Source of the DNA: a virus
Reading direction: 5' to 3' (one strand)
DNA: 64,000 nucleotides
Virus record (IMG/VR): IMGVR_UViG_3300005582_000001
Location: 48,931-112,930 of that record
In this document: positions 22,283 through 30,463 of the stretch, piece after piece
Position numbering within the stretch: position 1 is the first letter of the stretch
Layout of the letters: each line of letters starts with the position of its first letter
Translations under genes and position numbers: made by a program
Notes under the pieces: model-generated
Seen by the model: the letters and a program-made list of their open reading frames with translations, nothing else
Database searches by the model: none
Told to the model about the DNA's origin: nothing

Positions 22283-24085
22283 GTGACCGAGCAACCTCAA
22301 CGACAGATCGCTTCCCCGTGGATGTGGTGGTTCGTCACCTTCGCCATCCTGTTCTACGCCACCTCCTGCTACGGCGATCCCTACGACGCGCGGACCCGCA
22401 CCGCCGCCGCCAAGGTGGCCTCCGAGGCTGCCGATCAACCGATTCTGCCCGATGCCCCGCCCAACGTGCGGTTGAGCATCAAGCGGATGGCCGTCGCGGC
22501 TGTCGGCCCCGAGGCAGAGGAGCAAGGCGTCTGCCCGGAAGAAGCGTCGGTGCTGATCTCGATCAACGGCCGACTGCATGGCAGCGGGGTCTACGTGATG
22601 CACAATGGCGTGCCGCTGTTACTGACGGCGGCGCACGTCGTCGAGGAGCATCGCGAGCCGTTCGTCATCAAGGCGGGGGACGCGGTAGCGCAGCGCGTGC
22701 TGGTCGATCACAAGACGGACATCGCCGTGCTGTACGCTGGCCCTCATGCGGCCATTGAACTGGCTCCCGCCGATCCGGCGCGCGGCGACGCCGTGACGAC
22801 ATGGGGCATGGACAAACACAGCACGCTGTCCGAGGTCGCAGATGTGGTGGCGGACGTGCTGGAAAACAGCGGCTGGCGTGACCTGCCGGGAATCTCCTGC
22901 CAGACCTTTCCGCCACTCGGGCGCTCGGGCGGCGGGCTGTTCCGCAATGGGGCGCTCGTGGGCGTGTTGCACTTCCGCGATCCCGCGCCACGCTCCGGGG
23001 TCTACTCGCGTCTCGCCACGCTCCGCAGCGTGTTGGAGCGCGTGAATCTCTCGGGCCGTCGGCGAGCCGTGGTCTATACCGGCGAGGACGTGCATGGGAG
23101 CAACTGGTGCGTGAACTGCCCGGCCCTCAAGGCCAAGCTGCGCGAGGGCAACGAATCACTCGACATCACCTACAGCCGGGCCGTTGCTCCCGGTGACGTG
23201 CAACTGTACCCCGCCGTCCGGTTCGTGGACCTCACGGGGACCGAGTGCTATCCCGCACGTCCCGTCGGCGGCAAACTGGAGTACCACACCGTCGCCAGTT
23301 GCGGGGAACTGCTGGAGTTCATCGAACGGAGCAACCCGCCGTGCCGGATCCCGGCCCCCGTGGCAGGCATGGGTGGACGCCGACGGGAGCAACGTGAGCA
23401 GCAGGGCCGGGCCGCGTTGTCGATGCAGGGCCGCGACCGTGTGATTGCCGCCATCGCCTACGCCCAACAGTGGGTGCCCGATTCGGAAGGCGTCACTGAT
23501 CTCCAGCAACTGGCCGACGCAACCGTCTCCCTGACGTGGCAACGCAACGGGGCGAGCAAGCTCCCGCTCTTGGCCGCCGAGCAGTGGACATCTGTACAGT
23601 TGTTCGGGACGCACGGTCACTTCCGGTTCATCACCCCCAAGGGGTCAACGCCGGTGCGCGAGTTCGGGACCGGCTACCAATTGCGAACGCGGCCTGACGG
23701 GGGCGAGACGGTGCATCTGACGCCCGACCCGGTGGACATCGACCTGCGGGCACCAGGCGAAGCCCCGTCGTCGTCATCCGAGGCGTGTGGCTTCGATCCG
23801 ATCACGCTCGGGCTGACGGTCATCAACGTGATCTCGGGTCTGTGGCAACTGGCTCATCCTGAGTTTTCGCTCACGTTGGGACCGGATATCGAGGTGACGG
23901 GCCGCATCAGCGGTGAGTCGCTACTCGTCGGCTTCAATTCTGATTGCCCGTCGATCGAGGCCAAGGCATGGTTCCTCCGCGCCACGTTGCGCGTCACGTC
24001 GGTCGAGGTCTCGCCGGAGCGAGTCCGGTTCCGGTTCGAGAAGAACTGGACGGGGATTACTCAGCGCGATTTGATCGTCGAGTAA
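22283..24085 (+). CDS. Secreted trypsin-like serine protease
   Basis: 600 aa from a GTG with AGAAGGG upstream. WMWWFVTFAILFYATSCYG at 13-31 is a signal peptide or anchor. The catalytic triad is visible: His118 in LLTAAHVV, Asp146 in TDIAVLY and Ser215 in LGRSGGGLF. A Cys pair in WCVNCPALK and a C-terminal beta-rich region with FDPITLGLTVINVISGLW follow. It probably acts in or beyond the periplasm. Planctomycetes carry many such proteases, so it may be of host origin. Roles could include envelope degradation, superinfection exclusion or lysogenic conversion. Confidence 0.85.
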   Translation: MTEQPQRQIASPWMWWFVTFAILFYATSCYGDPYDARTRTAAAKVASEAADQPILPDAPPNVRLSIKRMAVAAVGPEAEEQGVCPEEASVLISINGRLHGSGVYVMHNGVPLLLTAAHVVEEHREPFVIKAGDAVAQRVLVDHKTDIAVLYAGPHAAIELAPADPARGDAVTTWGMDKHSTLSEVADVVADVLENSGWRDLPGISCQTFPPLGRSGGGLFRNGALVGVLHFRDPAPRSGVYSRLATLRSVLERVNLSGRRRAVVYTGEDVHGSNWCVNCPALKAKLREGNESLDITYSRAVAPGDVQLYPAVRFVDLTGTECYPARPVGGKLEYHTVASCGELLEFIERSNPPCRIPAPVAGMGGRRREQREQQGRAALSMQGRDRVIAAIAYAQQWVPDSEGVTDLQQLADATVSLTWQRNGASKLPLLAAEQWTSVQLFGTHGHFRFITPKGSTPVREFGTGYQLRTRPDGGETVHLTPDPVDIDLRAPGEAPSSSSEACGFDPITLGLTVINVISGLWQLAHPEFSLTLGPDIEVTGRISGESLLVGFNSDCPSIEAKAWFLRATLRVTSVEVSPERVRFRFEKNWTGITQRDLIVE

Positions 24086-24277
24086 GTCGCGCAGCTTGTC
24101 GTTCGCGGCGTCGAGTGCTGTGAGAAGTGCGTGTCGGTCGCGGATGCCATCCGTGGCAAGATCAAGGTAGTCACCGAAGACGTGAATTTTCCCGCTATCG
24201 GCAACGCGGTCGGGGTGATGTGCAATGGCATCTCTCGCGCGAATCGCCTCAATCTCTGCCGCTGTTGGGGTAGTCAT
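23921..24277 (-). CDS. Small phage protein with hybrid, possibly truncated 3' end
   Basis: 118 aa from the ATG at 24277 with AAGGA nine bases upstream. MTTPTAAEIEAIRARDAIA and DRHALLTALDAANDKLRDLL follow the common phage pattern in which EIEAIRARD opens a protein with the late helix ALLAALD. The last third is antisense to the protease's end (165 bp), which suggests the original C-terminus was lost when the protease block was joined. Confidence 0.55.
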   Translation of the reverse strand: MTTPTAAEIEAIRARDAIAHHPDRVADSGKIHVFGDYLDLATDGIRDRHALLTALDAANDKLRDLLDDQIALSNPRPVLLEPEPDSLRRDLDRRDAQRGAEEPCLGLDRRAIRIEADE

Positions 24278-24290
24278 TTTCGTCGTCCTT

Positions 24291-24545
24291 CTATGGTTGG
24301 TCGTAGGAAGGGTCATCCATCACGCGGTAACAGTGGTTCGGCGTCTCCGGTGTCGAGCGGTCCACGCCGATCACATTGACCCAGTGATTCCATGCTTCAT
24401 CGGAGAGTAGATTGGCTGTCTCGACTGCAATACATAGCGATCGGACGCTACGGCTGTGCTGATCGCATCTCTCTCGCACCGCCCATGCCGCTAGGAAGCT
24501 GGCCGCGAACTGTCGCTTGAATTCAGCTTCATCTCGTTCGTGCAT
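24291..24545 (-). CDS. Hypothetical helical protein
   Basis: 84 aa from the ATG at 24545 with GGAGA seven bases upstream; upstream in-frame starts lie in non-coding sequence. MHERDEAEFKRQFAASFLAA starts a mostly helical protein, ending in VMDDPSYDQP. Not recognised. Confidence 0.6.
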   Translation of the reverse strand: MHERDEAEFKRQFAASFLAAWAVRERCDQHSRSVRSLCIAVETANLLSDEAWNHWVNVIGVDRSTPETPNHCYRVMDDPSYDQP

Positions 24546-24990
24546 CGTGGTCTCCGGAAGAGTCGTTTTAAAACAAAAACCTAAATTTTTTCTACAAGGC
24601 GCGCTGATCAAATCAGACAGGGGATTGATGCAACACCAACGGCGCATGGTGCGGTTCCGGCGACGGGAGCATCTTGAGCGCTTCGCTTGAGGAGTAGGAT
24701 TCCGACTGCGTCGGCAGAGTGACTCCAGCCTTGCGGCTGTCGTAGGACTTGAACTTGCTTGGTGGGGAGAGAGTGAGCAACCGACAGATTCCCCTACTAT
24801 CCCCAGCTTTGCAGCAGTGAGGACAGGAGGCTGTCGGCTACGAAAACCTGCCCGGCGGCTTCGGTCGTTCGCAGACTCTTTCAACGGCATAGTCTCGCGT
24901 TGCCGTCGGGCCGGGGAGTTGCACCCCGTTGTCGAGCAGACCCAGATTCCACGCGGACGGCTTGCGGCAGTCACTCGCGCGGGGTCGATC
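24546..24990. other. Non-coding stretch with several short hairpins
   Basis: No gene with plausible start, composition and ribosome site on either strand. On the plus strand CGGCA/TGCCG, CGGGG/CCCCG around AGTTGCA, and an outer GCCGTC/GACGGC pair (24902-24962) form a nested set, so a structured RNA is possible. AT-rich AACAAAAACCTAAATTTTTT at 24573-24592 may hold the promoter of the 84-aa gene. Confidence 0.4.
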
Positions 24991-25039
24991 AAAAAGAAAA
25001 ACCCCGCGACAGTCCGTTGCAGGGAGAGTTGTCGCGGGG
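24991..25039 (-). terminator. Intrinsic terminator of the small RNA
   Basis: Minus strand: CCCCGCGACA and TGTCGCGGGG form a perfect 10-bp stem with an 18-nt loop, followed by U5-C-U5. No coding gene lies immediately upstream on this strand. Confidence 0.85.
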
Positions 25040-25096
25040 CATCGGTTTACGCCCGAGGGCGATAGTCGAGAGCTTAGACAGTCCTGCAACGGACTG
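24991..25096 (-). ncRNA. Probable stand-alone small RNA of about 100 nt
   Basis: It has its own promoter (25102-25130) and terminator (24991-25039) and no ORF. The 5' end CAGTCCGTTGCAG (25096-25084) is perfectly complementary to CTGCAACGGACTG (25022-25010), which is most of the terminator loop plus two bases of its 3' arm, so a pseudoknot or alternative fold is possible. A small hairpin CGCC-CTCG-GGCG lies between. The design parallels the initiator leader at 5279. Confidence 0.6.
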
Positions 25097-25101
25097 CAAA
25101 C

Positions 25102-25130
25102 ATCATCGAGATGTTTCTTGGAATTGTCAA
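25102..25130 (-). promoter_or_regulatory. Sigma70-type promoter of the small RNA
   Basis: Minus strand: perfect TTGACA (25130-25125), 17-bp spacer, GATGAT (25107-25102). The predicted start at about 25095-25096 coincides with the first base of the pairing segment. Confidence 0.6.
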
Positions 25131-25210
25131 GGATGTTCTTTTACTAGCCTCGACCTGCTGATAGCAGCCCGATGGGTCAGCCATGCGTTTGCCATCGTTT
25201 TCGGGTGAGT

Positions 25211-25270
25211 CTGTCAGCTCTGCGTCAGAGGATGTCAGGTGGTGTCATCGCTGTCAGGTCATGTCAGGTG
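25211..25270. repeat. Cluster of CTGACAT-type motifs
   Basis: Reading plus: CTGTCAG, GCGTCAG, GATGTCAGGT, GGTGTCATCG, CTGTCAGGTC and ATGTCAGGTG follow each other at about 10-bp intervals. ATGTCAG is the complement of the CTGACAT core of the repeats at 4781 and 5211. No gene runs through. Likely binding sites for the same protein. Confidence 0.6.
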
Positions 25271-25401
25271 TAACGGGTGACGTAACGTAACGCGCGTTAC
25301 GGGCGCGTAACGGGTGTGAACCAAACGTGAACCCACCTTCAACGAAACCGCAACGCTCGTTGAACCAAACACGAACCACCGTTGAACCCACCTTCACCCC
25401 A
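25271..25401. repeat. 16-bp palindrome and nested direct repeats
   Basis: CGTAACGCGCGTTACG at 25286-25301 is a perfect palindrome, flanked by further GTAACG copies on both sides. After it TGAACCAAAC occurs twice and GAACCCACCTTCA twice in a tandem imperfect array up to about 25400. Together with the CTGACAT cluster this is a dense protein-binding or origin-like region ahead of the late genes. Confidence 0.55.
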
Positions 25402-25513
25402 CCTCCACGCAGAACTTTCCAGAACATCCGCTGAAGTCGCGTTGGAGTTCTGGGAGACTCCGGTCAAACTGGCTGGGACGTTCGGCCCTCACCCTGCCCC
25501 GACGCCCCGCAAC

Positions 25514-25954
25514 ATGAAGTCTCCCAACATGATTTCCCACGCCACCGGGCTGATGTCCGAAGTGTCCCTGACGCTGTTGATCCTGTTCACCGCCTCGGCG
25601 GACCTCGCCGTCAAGATGGAGGTGGCCACGCCGGACCAAATCCTGATCTTGTGGTGCCTGGTCGGTGGCCTGATCGGCTCGATCGTCTCGCTGCGGATTT
25701 TCCGCGTGAAAGACATCAACGACGGGACATGGCAACTGCTGGCGAACCTCGGCATCTCGTCGATGGTCGCCCCGATCCTGACGGACCTGGTTGGAAAATA
25801 CAGCGGCTACCCCGTCGGCGTGCGATTGGCGCTGCCGGTGGCCTTGGTGCTGGGCATCGTGGGCGAACAGGCCGTGGCGCTGCTGATCCCGATCGCCAAA
25901 CGCTGGTTCGTGGCCAAGGCGTCTGTCGCCGCTGGCGAGCCGCAGCAGCCCTAG
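25514..25954 (+). CDS. Multi-span membrane protein, holin-like
   Basis: 146 aa from the ATG at 25514; upstream in-frame starts lie in the repeat region. At least three hydrophobic segments: SLTLLILFTASADLAV, ILILWCLVGGLIGSIVSL and LALPVALVLGIVGEQAVALL, then a basic tail. Size and topology fit a holin at the head of the late operon, but there is no endolysin next to it, so the role is inference. Confidence 0.5.
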   Translation: MKSPNMISHATGLMSEVSLTLLILFTASADLAVKMEVATPDQILILWCLVGGLIGSIVSLRIFRVKDINDGTWQLLANLGISSMVAPILTDLVGKYSGYPVGVRLALPVALVLGIVGEQAVALLIPIAKRWFVAKASVAAGEPQQP

Positions 25955-26028
25955 TGGAACGCGATCGCTGTGATACAATCAGCATCTCCGCGAATGTTCC
26001 ACCCAATTCCACTCAAGGATCCCTGTCC

Positions 26029-26226
26029 ATGACCGTCGTTGAAATGGCTCACAGCTACGTCGAAATCGTCCAGCGCGAACGCGAGCAACTGCTCAAGCAG
26101 ATCACGGAAACCAACACCCGTGTCCAGCAGTACGATCAGCACCTGAACGAGTGCCGGGAGTGCCTCGCCGCACAGGTTCCAGCCCTCGCACCGGCTCCCG
26201 ATGACGTGACGCTGGCAGACGAGTAA
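26029..26226 (+). CDS. Small coiled-coil protein
   Basis: 65 aa from an ATG with AAGGA eight bases upstream. HSYVEIVQREREQLLKQITE starts a coiled coil, followed by a CREC pair and an Ala/Pro-rich tail. Likely a small structural or chaperone-like protein of the tail module. Confidence 0.65.
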   Translation: MTVVEMAHSYVEIVQREREQLLKQITETNTRVQQYDQHLNECRECLAAQVPALAPAPDDVTLADE

Positions 26227-26267
26227 CAGAAGTTTCCAGACAGTTCTATCGAGTAAGGAGCGGCATT

Positions 26268-26606
26268 ATGGCTGAGCGAGTGGATAGCGTTCTCGGAACA
26301 GAAGTGGTCAGCGGACTGACCACGGTCAAGATGCTGGCCTCGATCCCCTTTGAGGCGGATGGCGTCACGCGCCGACCGTGCCGCGTCCGCATCCAGTGCG
26401 ATCCCGTCGTTGGCGGCGTTGCGGGCAACGCCGTGCGATACACGTCTGACGGTTCCACGCCGACGAGCGACTACGGTTTCTATCTGGCTCCGGGCAGCAC
26501 TGTCGTCACAACGACCAGTTTGCAATCGCTCAAGTTTCTTGGAGTGGCTTCCCCAGCAAGACTTCACGTCCAATACGAGATTTACCCCGGCCCCCATCCC
26601 TCGTGA
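26268..26606 (+). CDS. Hypothetical structural protein
   Basis: 112 aa with TAAGGAGCGGCATT before the ATG. Beta-rich (GLTTVKMLASIPFEADGVTR; YTSDGSTPTSDYGFYLAPGS), a pattern of small tail or baseplate-associated proteins. It overlaps the next gene as GTGA, in the operon leading to the tail fibre. Confidence 0.65.
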   Translation: MAERVDSVLGTEVVSGLTTVKMLASIPFEADGVTRRPCRVRIQCDPVVGGVAGNAVRYTSDGSTPTSDYGFYLAPGSTVVTTTSLQSLKFLGVASPARLHVQYEIYPGPHPS

Positions 26607-26854
26607 TCTCCACAGCACCGCAATTACGGAAGGCGGGTGATCGGATCTTCACGAAAGACGAAACCGTCCGGGTGTTGCATGGCTCATTTGCCGGGCGCTG
26701 CGGTGTCGTTCTCGCGCTGGTCGGGAACGAAGAGTCGCTCTTGCTAGAGATTCAGGTTCAAGGCGAGCCGGACACGACACTGCATCAGACCTCGGCCCTG
26801 TCGCGGGTCTATGACGACCACGCCCGTACAGGAAGCAGACCCTCATGTCGCTGA
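26603..26854 (+). CDS. Small KOW-motif protein
   Basis: 83 aa from a GTG overlapping the previous stop. KDETVRVLHGSFAGRCGVVL is a KOW motif (V-x-G-x-F-x-G-x-x-G-x-V), which binds RNA or proteins in ribosomal proteins and NusG. The rest is beta-rich. Its 3' end overlaps the tail fibre start by ten bases. Confidence 0.65.
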   Translation: MISTAPQLRKAGDRIFTKDETVRVLHGSFAGRCGVVLALVGNEESLLLEIQVQGEPDTTLHQTSALSRVYDDHARTGSRPSCR

Positions 26855-29800
26855 TCTTCCCACTGATCCCCTCGCTGAATTTAGCAGATGTCGTCAACGC
26901 GGCGACGGCGAGGTCGAATCTCGGCCTGGCCATTGGCTCAAACGTGCAAGCCTACAACGCCAACACAACCGTACTCGGCAACACTACGACCGGCACAGGG
27001 TCGATTGTACTAGCAACATCGCCGACGTTCGTCACGCCTGTACTCGGGGCCGCATCAGCAACGAGCCTCGCCTGCCCGACGTTCACATCTGCGGCTGCGA
27101 TGGGGTTCACTCCTGCGAGCGGGAGCGGCTTCAGCGTCACGCTGGCGGGTGCTGGTGACTTCGCTGTCAACACGAATCAGTTGTGTGTTGATACCTCGCT
27201 CGGCAACGTCGGTATCGGCACGTCATCGCCCGGCTCTAAGCTAGAAGTATCCACGACAACCGGAACCAATGGTATAGCGATTACAAATTCAAGCGTTTCA
27301 AACAGAGGATTTATATTTTATCCTGTAACGAACGGCTCAAACACAGACGTGAGGTTTTATGAAAGCAGCCTAACGTCTGGTGACAGAGTGACATTTCAAG
27401 CTGGTGGCAACGTCGGCATCGGCACAACATCGCCATCAGCCAAACTCCACGCCATATCGACAACCGAGCAACTACGCTTGGGATATGATGCCTCGAACTA
27501 CTACTCCACCACAGTCTCGTCGGCGGGGTCTGTAAATTTCGCTGCCACGGGGGCCAGTGCTGCGTTCGCCTTTAATGCTACCGTGACGGCATCCGGTGGG
27601 TTCATTACCGGAAATATTATACTTTACTCATCAACGGTCTCAGTACCGACAGCGACTAACGTCACAATCAATGTCAGGGCCAACACGTCAACAATGGCGA
27701 CAGGCTACTGTTATCGCGTCAGGCTGAATACGGCGGGGACAGGTACTGTAACCGGGGCTGTCTATATCATCAACCAGACATCCATCACACCGACGTGGGT
27801 TGCGACAGCGGTATCCGTCGCTGGTAGCACGACAAATCACCCATTGCTTATAGTATCTGGCTCGAACATTCAGGTTTATCACAATCACGGCTCAACCTAC
27901 TTGGTCAGCTATGTGGTTGAGACCATCGCACACAACAACGGTACTGCTAACGCAGCAACAATCTGGGGAGCAGACTCGTTATTTACCGGCACAGACAGTA
28001 CGTCAATTACGACCGCATCAGGCTACGCACTTGGTGTCGGAACATCGCCATCAGCAAAAATCCACGGCATATCAACGACCGAGCAACTGAGACTCGGATA
28101 CGACGCATCAAACTATTATTCAACTACAGTTTCTTCTGCTGGAGCGGTCACGTTCGATGCTGTCGGAGCAAGCTCTGGTTTTACGTTCAGTGATGCTGTA
28201 ACAGTGTCCGTTGCAACGCCTCTAGTGACATTTAAGCCAACTGCTAATAATCAGGATTGTGGACTTAAGGTACTTGATAGTGTCGGTGCGATTGCCGGAT
28301 ATCTGTCGATTGTCCCAAATACCATCGGGACCAACTCCAAATTCTTCATGTATCTCGGCGGTGCTGCTGCTGCTGATATTAAGATGACTGTTGATGACGA
28401 CGGTGTGACTAACATCAAGCGAGATGCCAGCAATTACTGCACTATAACCCCGTCTTCCGTTGGGCTAATAACTTTTGACGCTGTAGGTTCTGCTGCTGCG
28501 TTTACGTTTGCCGATAACGTAAGTGTGACCAATACGGCGGGCGACTGCATTGTAACCGCGACGGGCGGAACTCCATCTACTACAGCGGGCGATGGTTACT
28601 TACTTCTTACTTCATCTCGAACAGACACCGGCGTCGGCCACGTTTGCAAATTACGTTCAGTCGCACCATCAGCAGGTAAAGCTGACTTAGCGTTTCTAAC
28701 GCAGCCATCAAACGGTGTTTACACCGAGCGAATGCGGATAGATAATGCGGGCAACGTCGGCATCGGTATGACCCCGACTTATCTCGTCGATATTCTCTCG
28801 CCGACGCTCACGAATTTCGGAACGCAATGGTTCATGCGGGCACGCGGGCCGAGCAGTTGCACGACCAACGGTACGAATTACATGCTCGCGTTCGACATGG
28901 ATGTGTCGAATATGTCCGTGTCGGCTGGAGTGACAGACTCAGGCTACAGAATGGGCGTGCGAGGTGACGCCTACTCCAGTGTCGCGGGATTCGCCGGGAC
29001 ACTCGCAACACAATATGGAGTTTACGGCAGGGCCGGAATAAACGTCGCGACAGCGGGGGCAGCGGTCACGAATGCCGAGGGGCTGCACGGCGAGGTGTTA
29101 AATTCGGTTGCTGGCACAACAATTACCAACGGTTTCGGGCTAAAGGTCGTCAACACCGGCACGACGGGTACGATGACAAATCGCTGGGGCGTTTACGTTG
29201 ATACTGCGACCGGCGGCAAGAACTATTTTTCGCACGCTGTCGGAGTTGGCTCAACGACGATATCCGCACAAATCCATGCTACATCGACGACTGAGCAACT
29301 AAGACTCGGATACGACGCCTCAAACTACTACTCGACGACAGTCTCGTCGGGTGGAGCGGTCACGTTCGATGCTGTAGGAGCCAGTGCTAGGTTTACGTTT
29401 TCCGACCCGGTAACAGCACAGTCGTCGCTCACGCTCGGAGTAGCAAGTACTACAACAGGTTCACTGGTTCTGTGCGGTAGTGGTGGGGCCAACACGCACA
29501 CCATCAAAGCAGCAGCAATCCCTGCGGCAACGAATAGTTATGTCTGGCCGAGTGCCAGCCCGACAGCCAGTCAGGTGTTGACGGCATCGGCTCCGGCAAC
29601 GGGAGTTGTGACGCTATCATGGTCCACGAGTAGTGTCGGTGATGTCGTGGGGCCAGCGAGTTCGACCGCCAATGCGGCCAGCGTGTTCAGTGGCACGACG
29701 GGTAAGCTGCTGCGGGCCTCGCCAACCGTGACCTATTACTCTGTCGCAGCGGGGGTCGAGGACAAGATCGAGTTCGGGGCGACGTTCAAGGACTTTCGCA

Positions 29801-30444
29801 CGGCGACGGATGGCGCGACGGTCACATTCGACTTAGACCTTTCGGATCAGTGGCAAGTCACTTTCGCGGGCAACCGCACGCTGGCCGTCAGCAATGCCAG
29901 TATCGGGCAGGTGATCACGATTTTGCGGTATCAGGATGCGACGGGGAATCGGACGCCCACATGGTGGAGCAACATCACATGGAACAATGGTCTTGCCCCG
30001 GTCGATGACCCCACGGCAAGCGGCTGGAGCATGACGGTCCTCGCCTGCGAGGGACTCGACGCCTACAGCGTGCCGAAGTGGAAGGAAGTCTGCCGCTCGA
30101 CGAGTGCCCCGCTTCGAGGCATTACGACGGCGACGGATGGTGCGACGGTCACGTTCGACCTGCGAGTCTGCCAGACGCAGCGCGTCACGTTGGCGGGCAA
30201 CCGCACGCTGGCGCTGACGAGCGGCTCGTTCTACGTCGGACAGATGTTCGACATCAAGCTGACTCAAGATGCCACCGGATCACGCACTGTGACGTGGTTC
30301 AGCGCGGTCAAGTGGACAGGCGGCACGATACCGACACTCACGACCACGGCGGGCAGGAGCGACTGGTTTCGATTTATCTGCACCAACGCCAGTGGCTCTC
30401 CAACATTTGATTGCCTGGGCACGTCAATGAATTTGGTGGCGTGA
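26845..30444 (+). CDS. Tail fibre protein
   Basis: 1199 aa. The N-terminus has the phage fibre signature ATARSNLGLAIGSNVQAYN. The shaft repeats NVGIGTTSPSAKL-type blocks and three longer blocks starting TTEQLRLGYDASNYYSTT (nucleotides about 27460, 28080 and 29285). Two C-terminal modules begin ATDGATVTFDL and contain AGNRTLA. It recognises the host surface. The middle (about 27250-29450) is AT-richer with different codon choice from its neighbours, suggesting transfer. No lyase or sialidase motif seen. Confidence 0.9.
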   Translation: MSLIFPLIPSLNLADVVNAATARSNLGLAIGSNVQAYNANTTVLGNTTTGTGSIVLATSPTFVTPVLGAASATSLACPTFTSAAAMGFTPASGSGFSVTLAGAGDFAVNTNQLCVDTSLGNVGIGTSSPGSKLEVSTTTGTNGIAITNSSVSNRGFIFYPVTNGSNTDVRFYESSLTSGDRVTFQAGGNVGIGTTSPSAKLHAISTTEQLRLGYDASNYYSTTVSSAGSVNFAATGASAAFAFNATVTASGGFITGNIILYSSTVSVPTATNVTINVRANTSTMATGYCYRVRLNTAGTGTVTGAVYIINQTSITPTWVATAVSVAGSTTNHPLLIVSGSNIQVYHNHGSTYLVSYVVETIAHNNGTANAATIWGADSLFTGTDSTSITTASGYALGVGTSPSAKIHGISTTEQLRLGYDASNYYSTTVSSAGAVTFDAVGASSGFTFSDAVTVSVATPLVTFKPTANNQDCGLKVLDSVGAIAGYLSIVPNTIGTNSKFFMYLGGAAAADIKMTVDDDGVTNIKRDASNYCTITPSSVGLITFDAVGSAAAFTFADNVSVTNTAGDCIVTATGGTPSTTAGDGYLLLTSSRTDTGVGHVCKLRSVAPSAGKADLAFLTQPSNGVYTERMRIDNAGNVGIGMTPTYLVDILSPTLTNFGTQWFMRARGPSSCTTNGTNYMLAFDMDVSNMSVSAGVTDSGYRMGVRGDAYSSVAGFAGTLATQYGVYGRAGINVATAGAAVTNAEGLHGEVLNSVAGTTITNGFGLKVVNTGTTGTMTNRWGVYVDTATGGKNYFSHAVGVGSTTISAQIHATSTTEQLRLGYDASNYYSTTVSSGGAVTFDAVGASARFTFSDPVTAQSSLTLGVASTTTGSLVLCGSGGANTHTIKAAAIPAATNSYVWPSASPTASQVLTASAPATGVVTLSWSTSSVGDVVGPASSTANAASVFSGTTGKLLRASPTVTYYSVAAGVEDKIEFGATFKDFRTATDGATVTFDLDLSDQWQVTFAGNRTLAVSNASIGQVITILRYQDATGNRTPTWWSNITWNNGLAPVDDPTASGWSMTVLACEGLDAYSVPKWKEVCRSTSAPLRGITTATDGATVTFDLRVCQTQRVTLAGNRTLALTSGSFYVGQMFDIKLTQDATGSRTVTWFSAVKWTGGTIPTLTTTAGRSDWFRFICTNASGSPTFDCLGTSMNLVA

Positions 30445-30463
30445 CCACGCCGAGGACGATGCA

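Noticed and set aside
24870-24965. tRNA-like folding in the 24.9 kb gap
   Set aside because: A GGGG-TGCAACT-CCCC arm is present on the minus strand but the loop lacks the TTC signature and no acceptor or anticodon arm fits.
24838-25089. Minus-strand 83-aa frame across the small RNA
   Set aside because: Crosses a strong terminator, has no ribosome site, and its start lies in the 5' pairing segment.
26845-30444. Diversity-generating retroelement around the tail fibre
   Set aside because: No reverse transcriptase and no template/variable repeat pair with adenine-specific differences was found.
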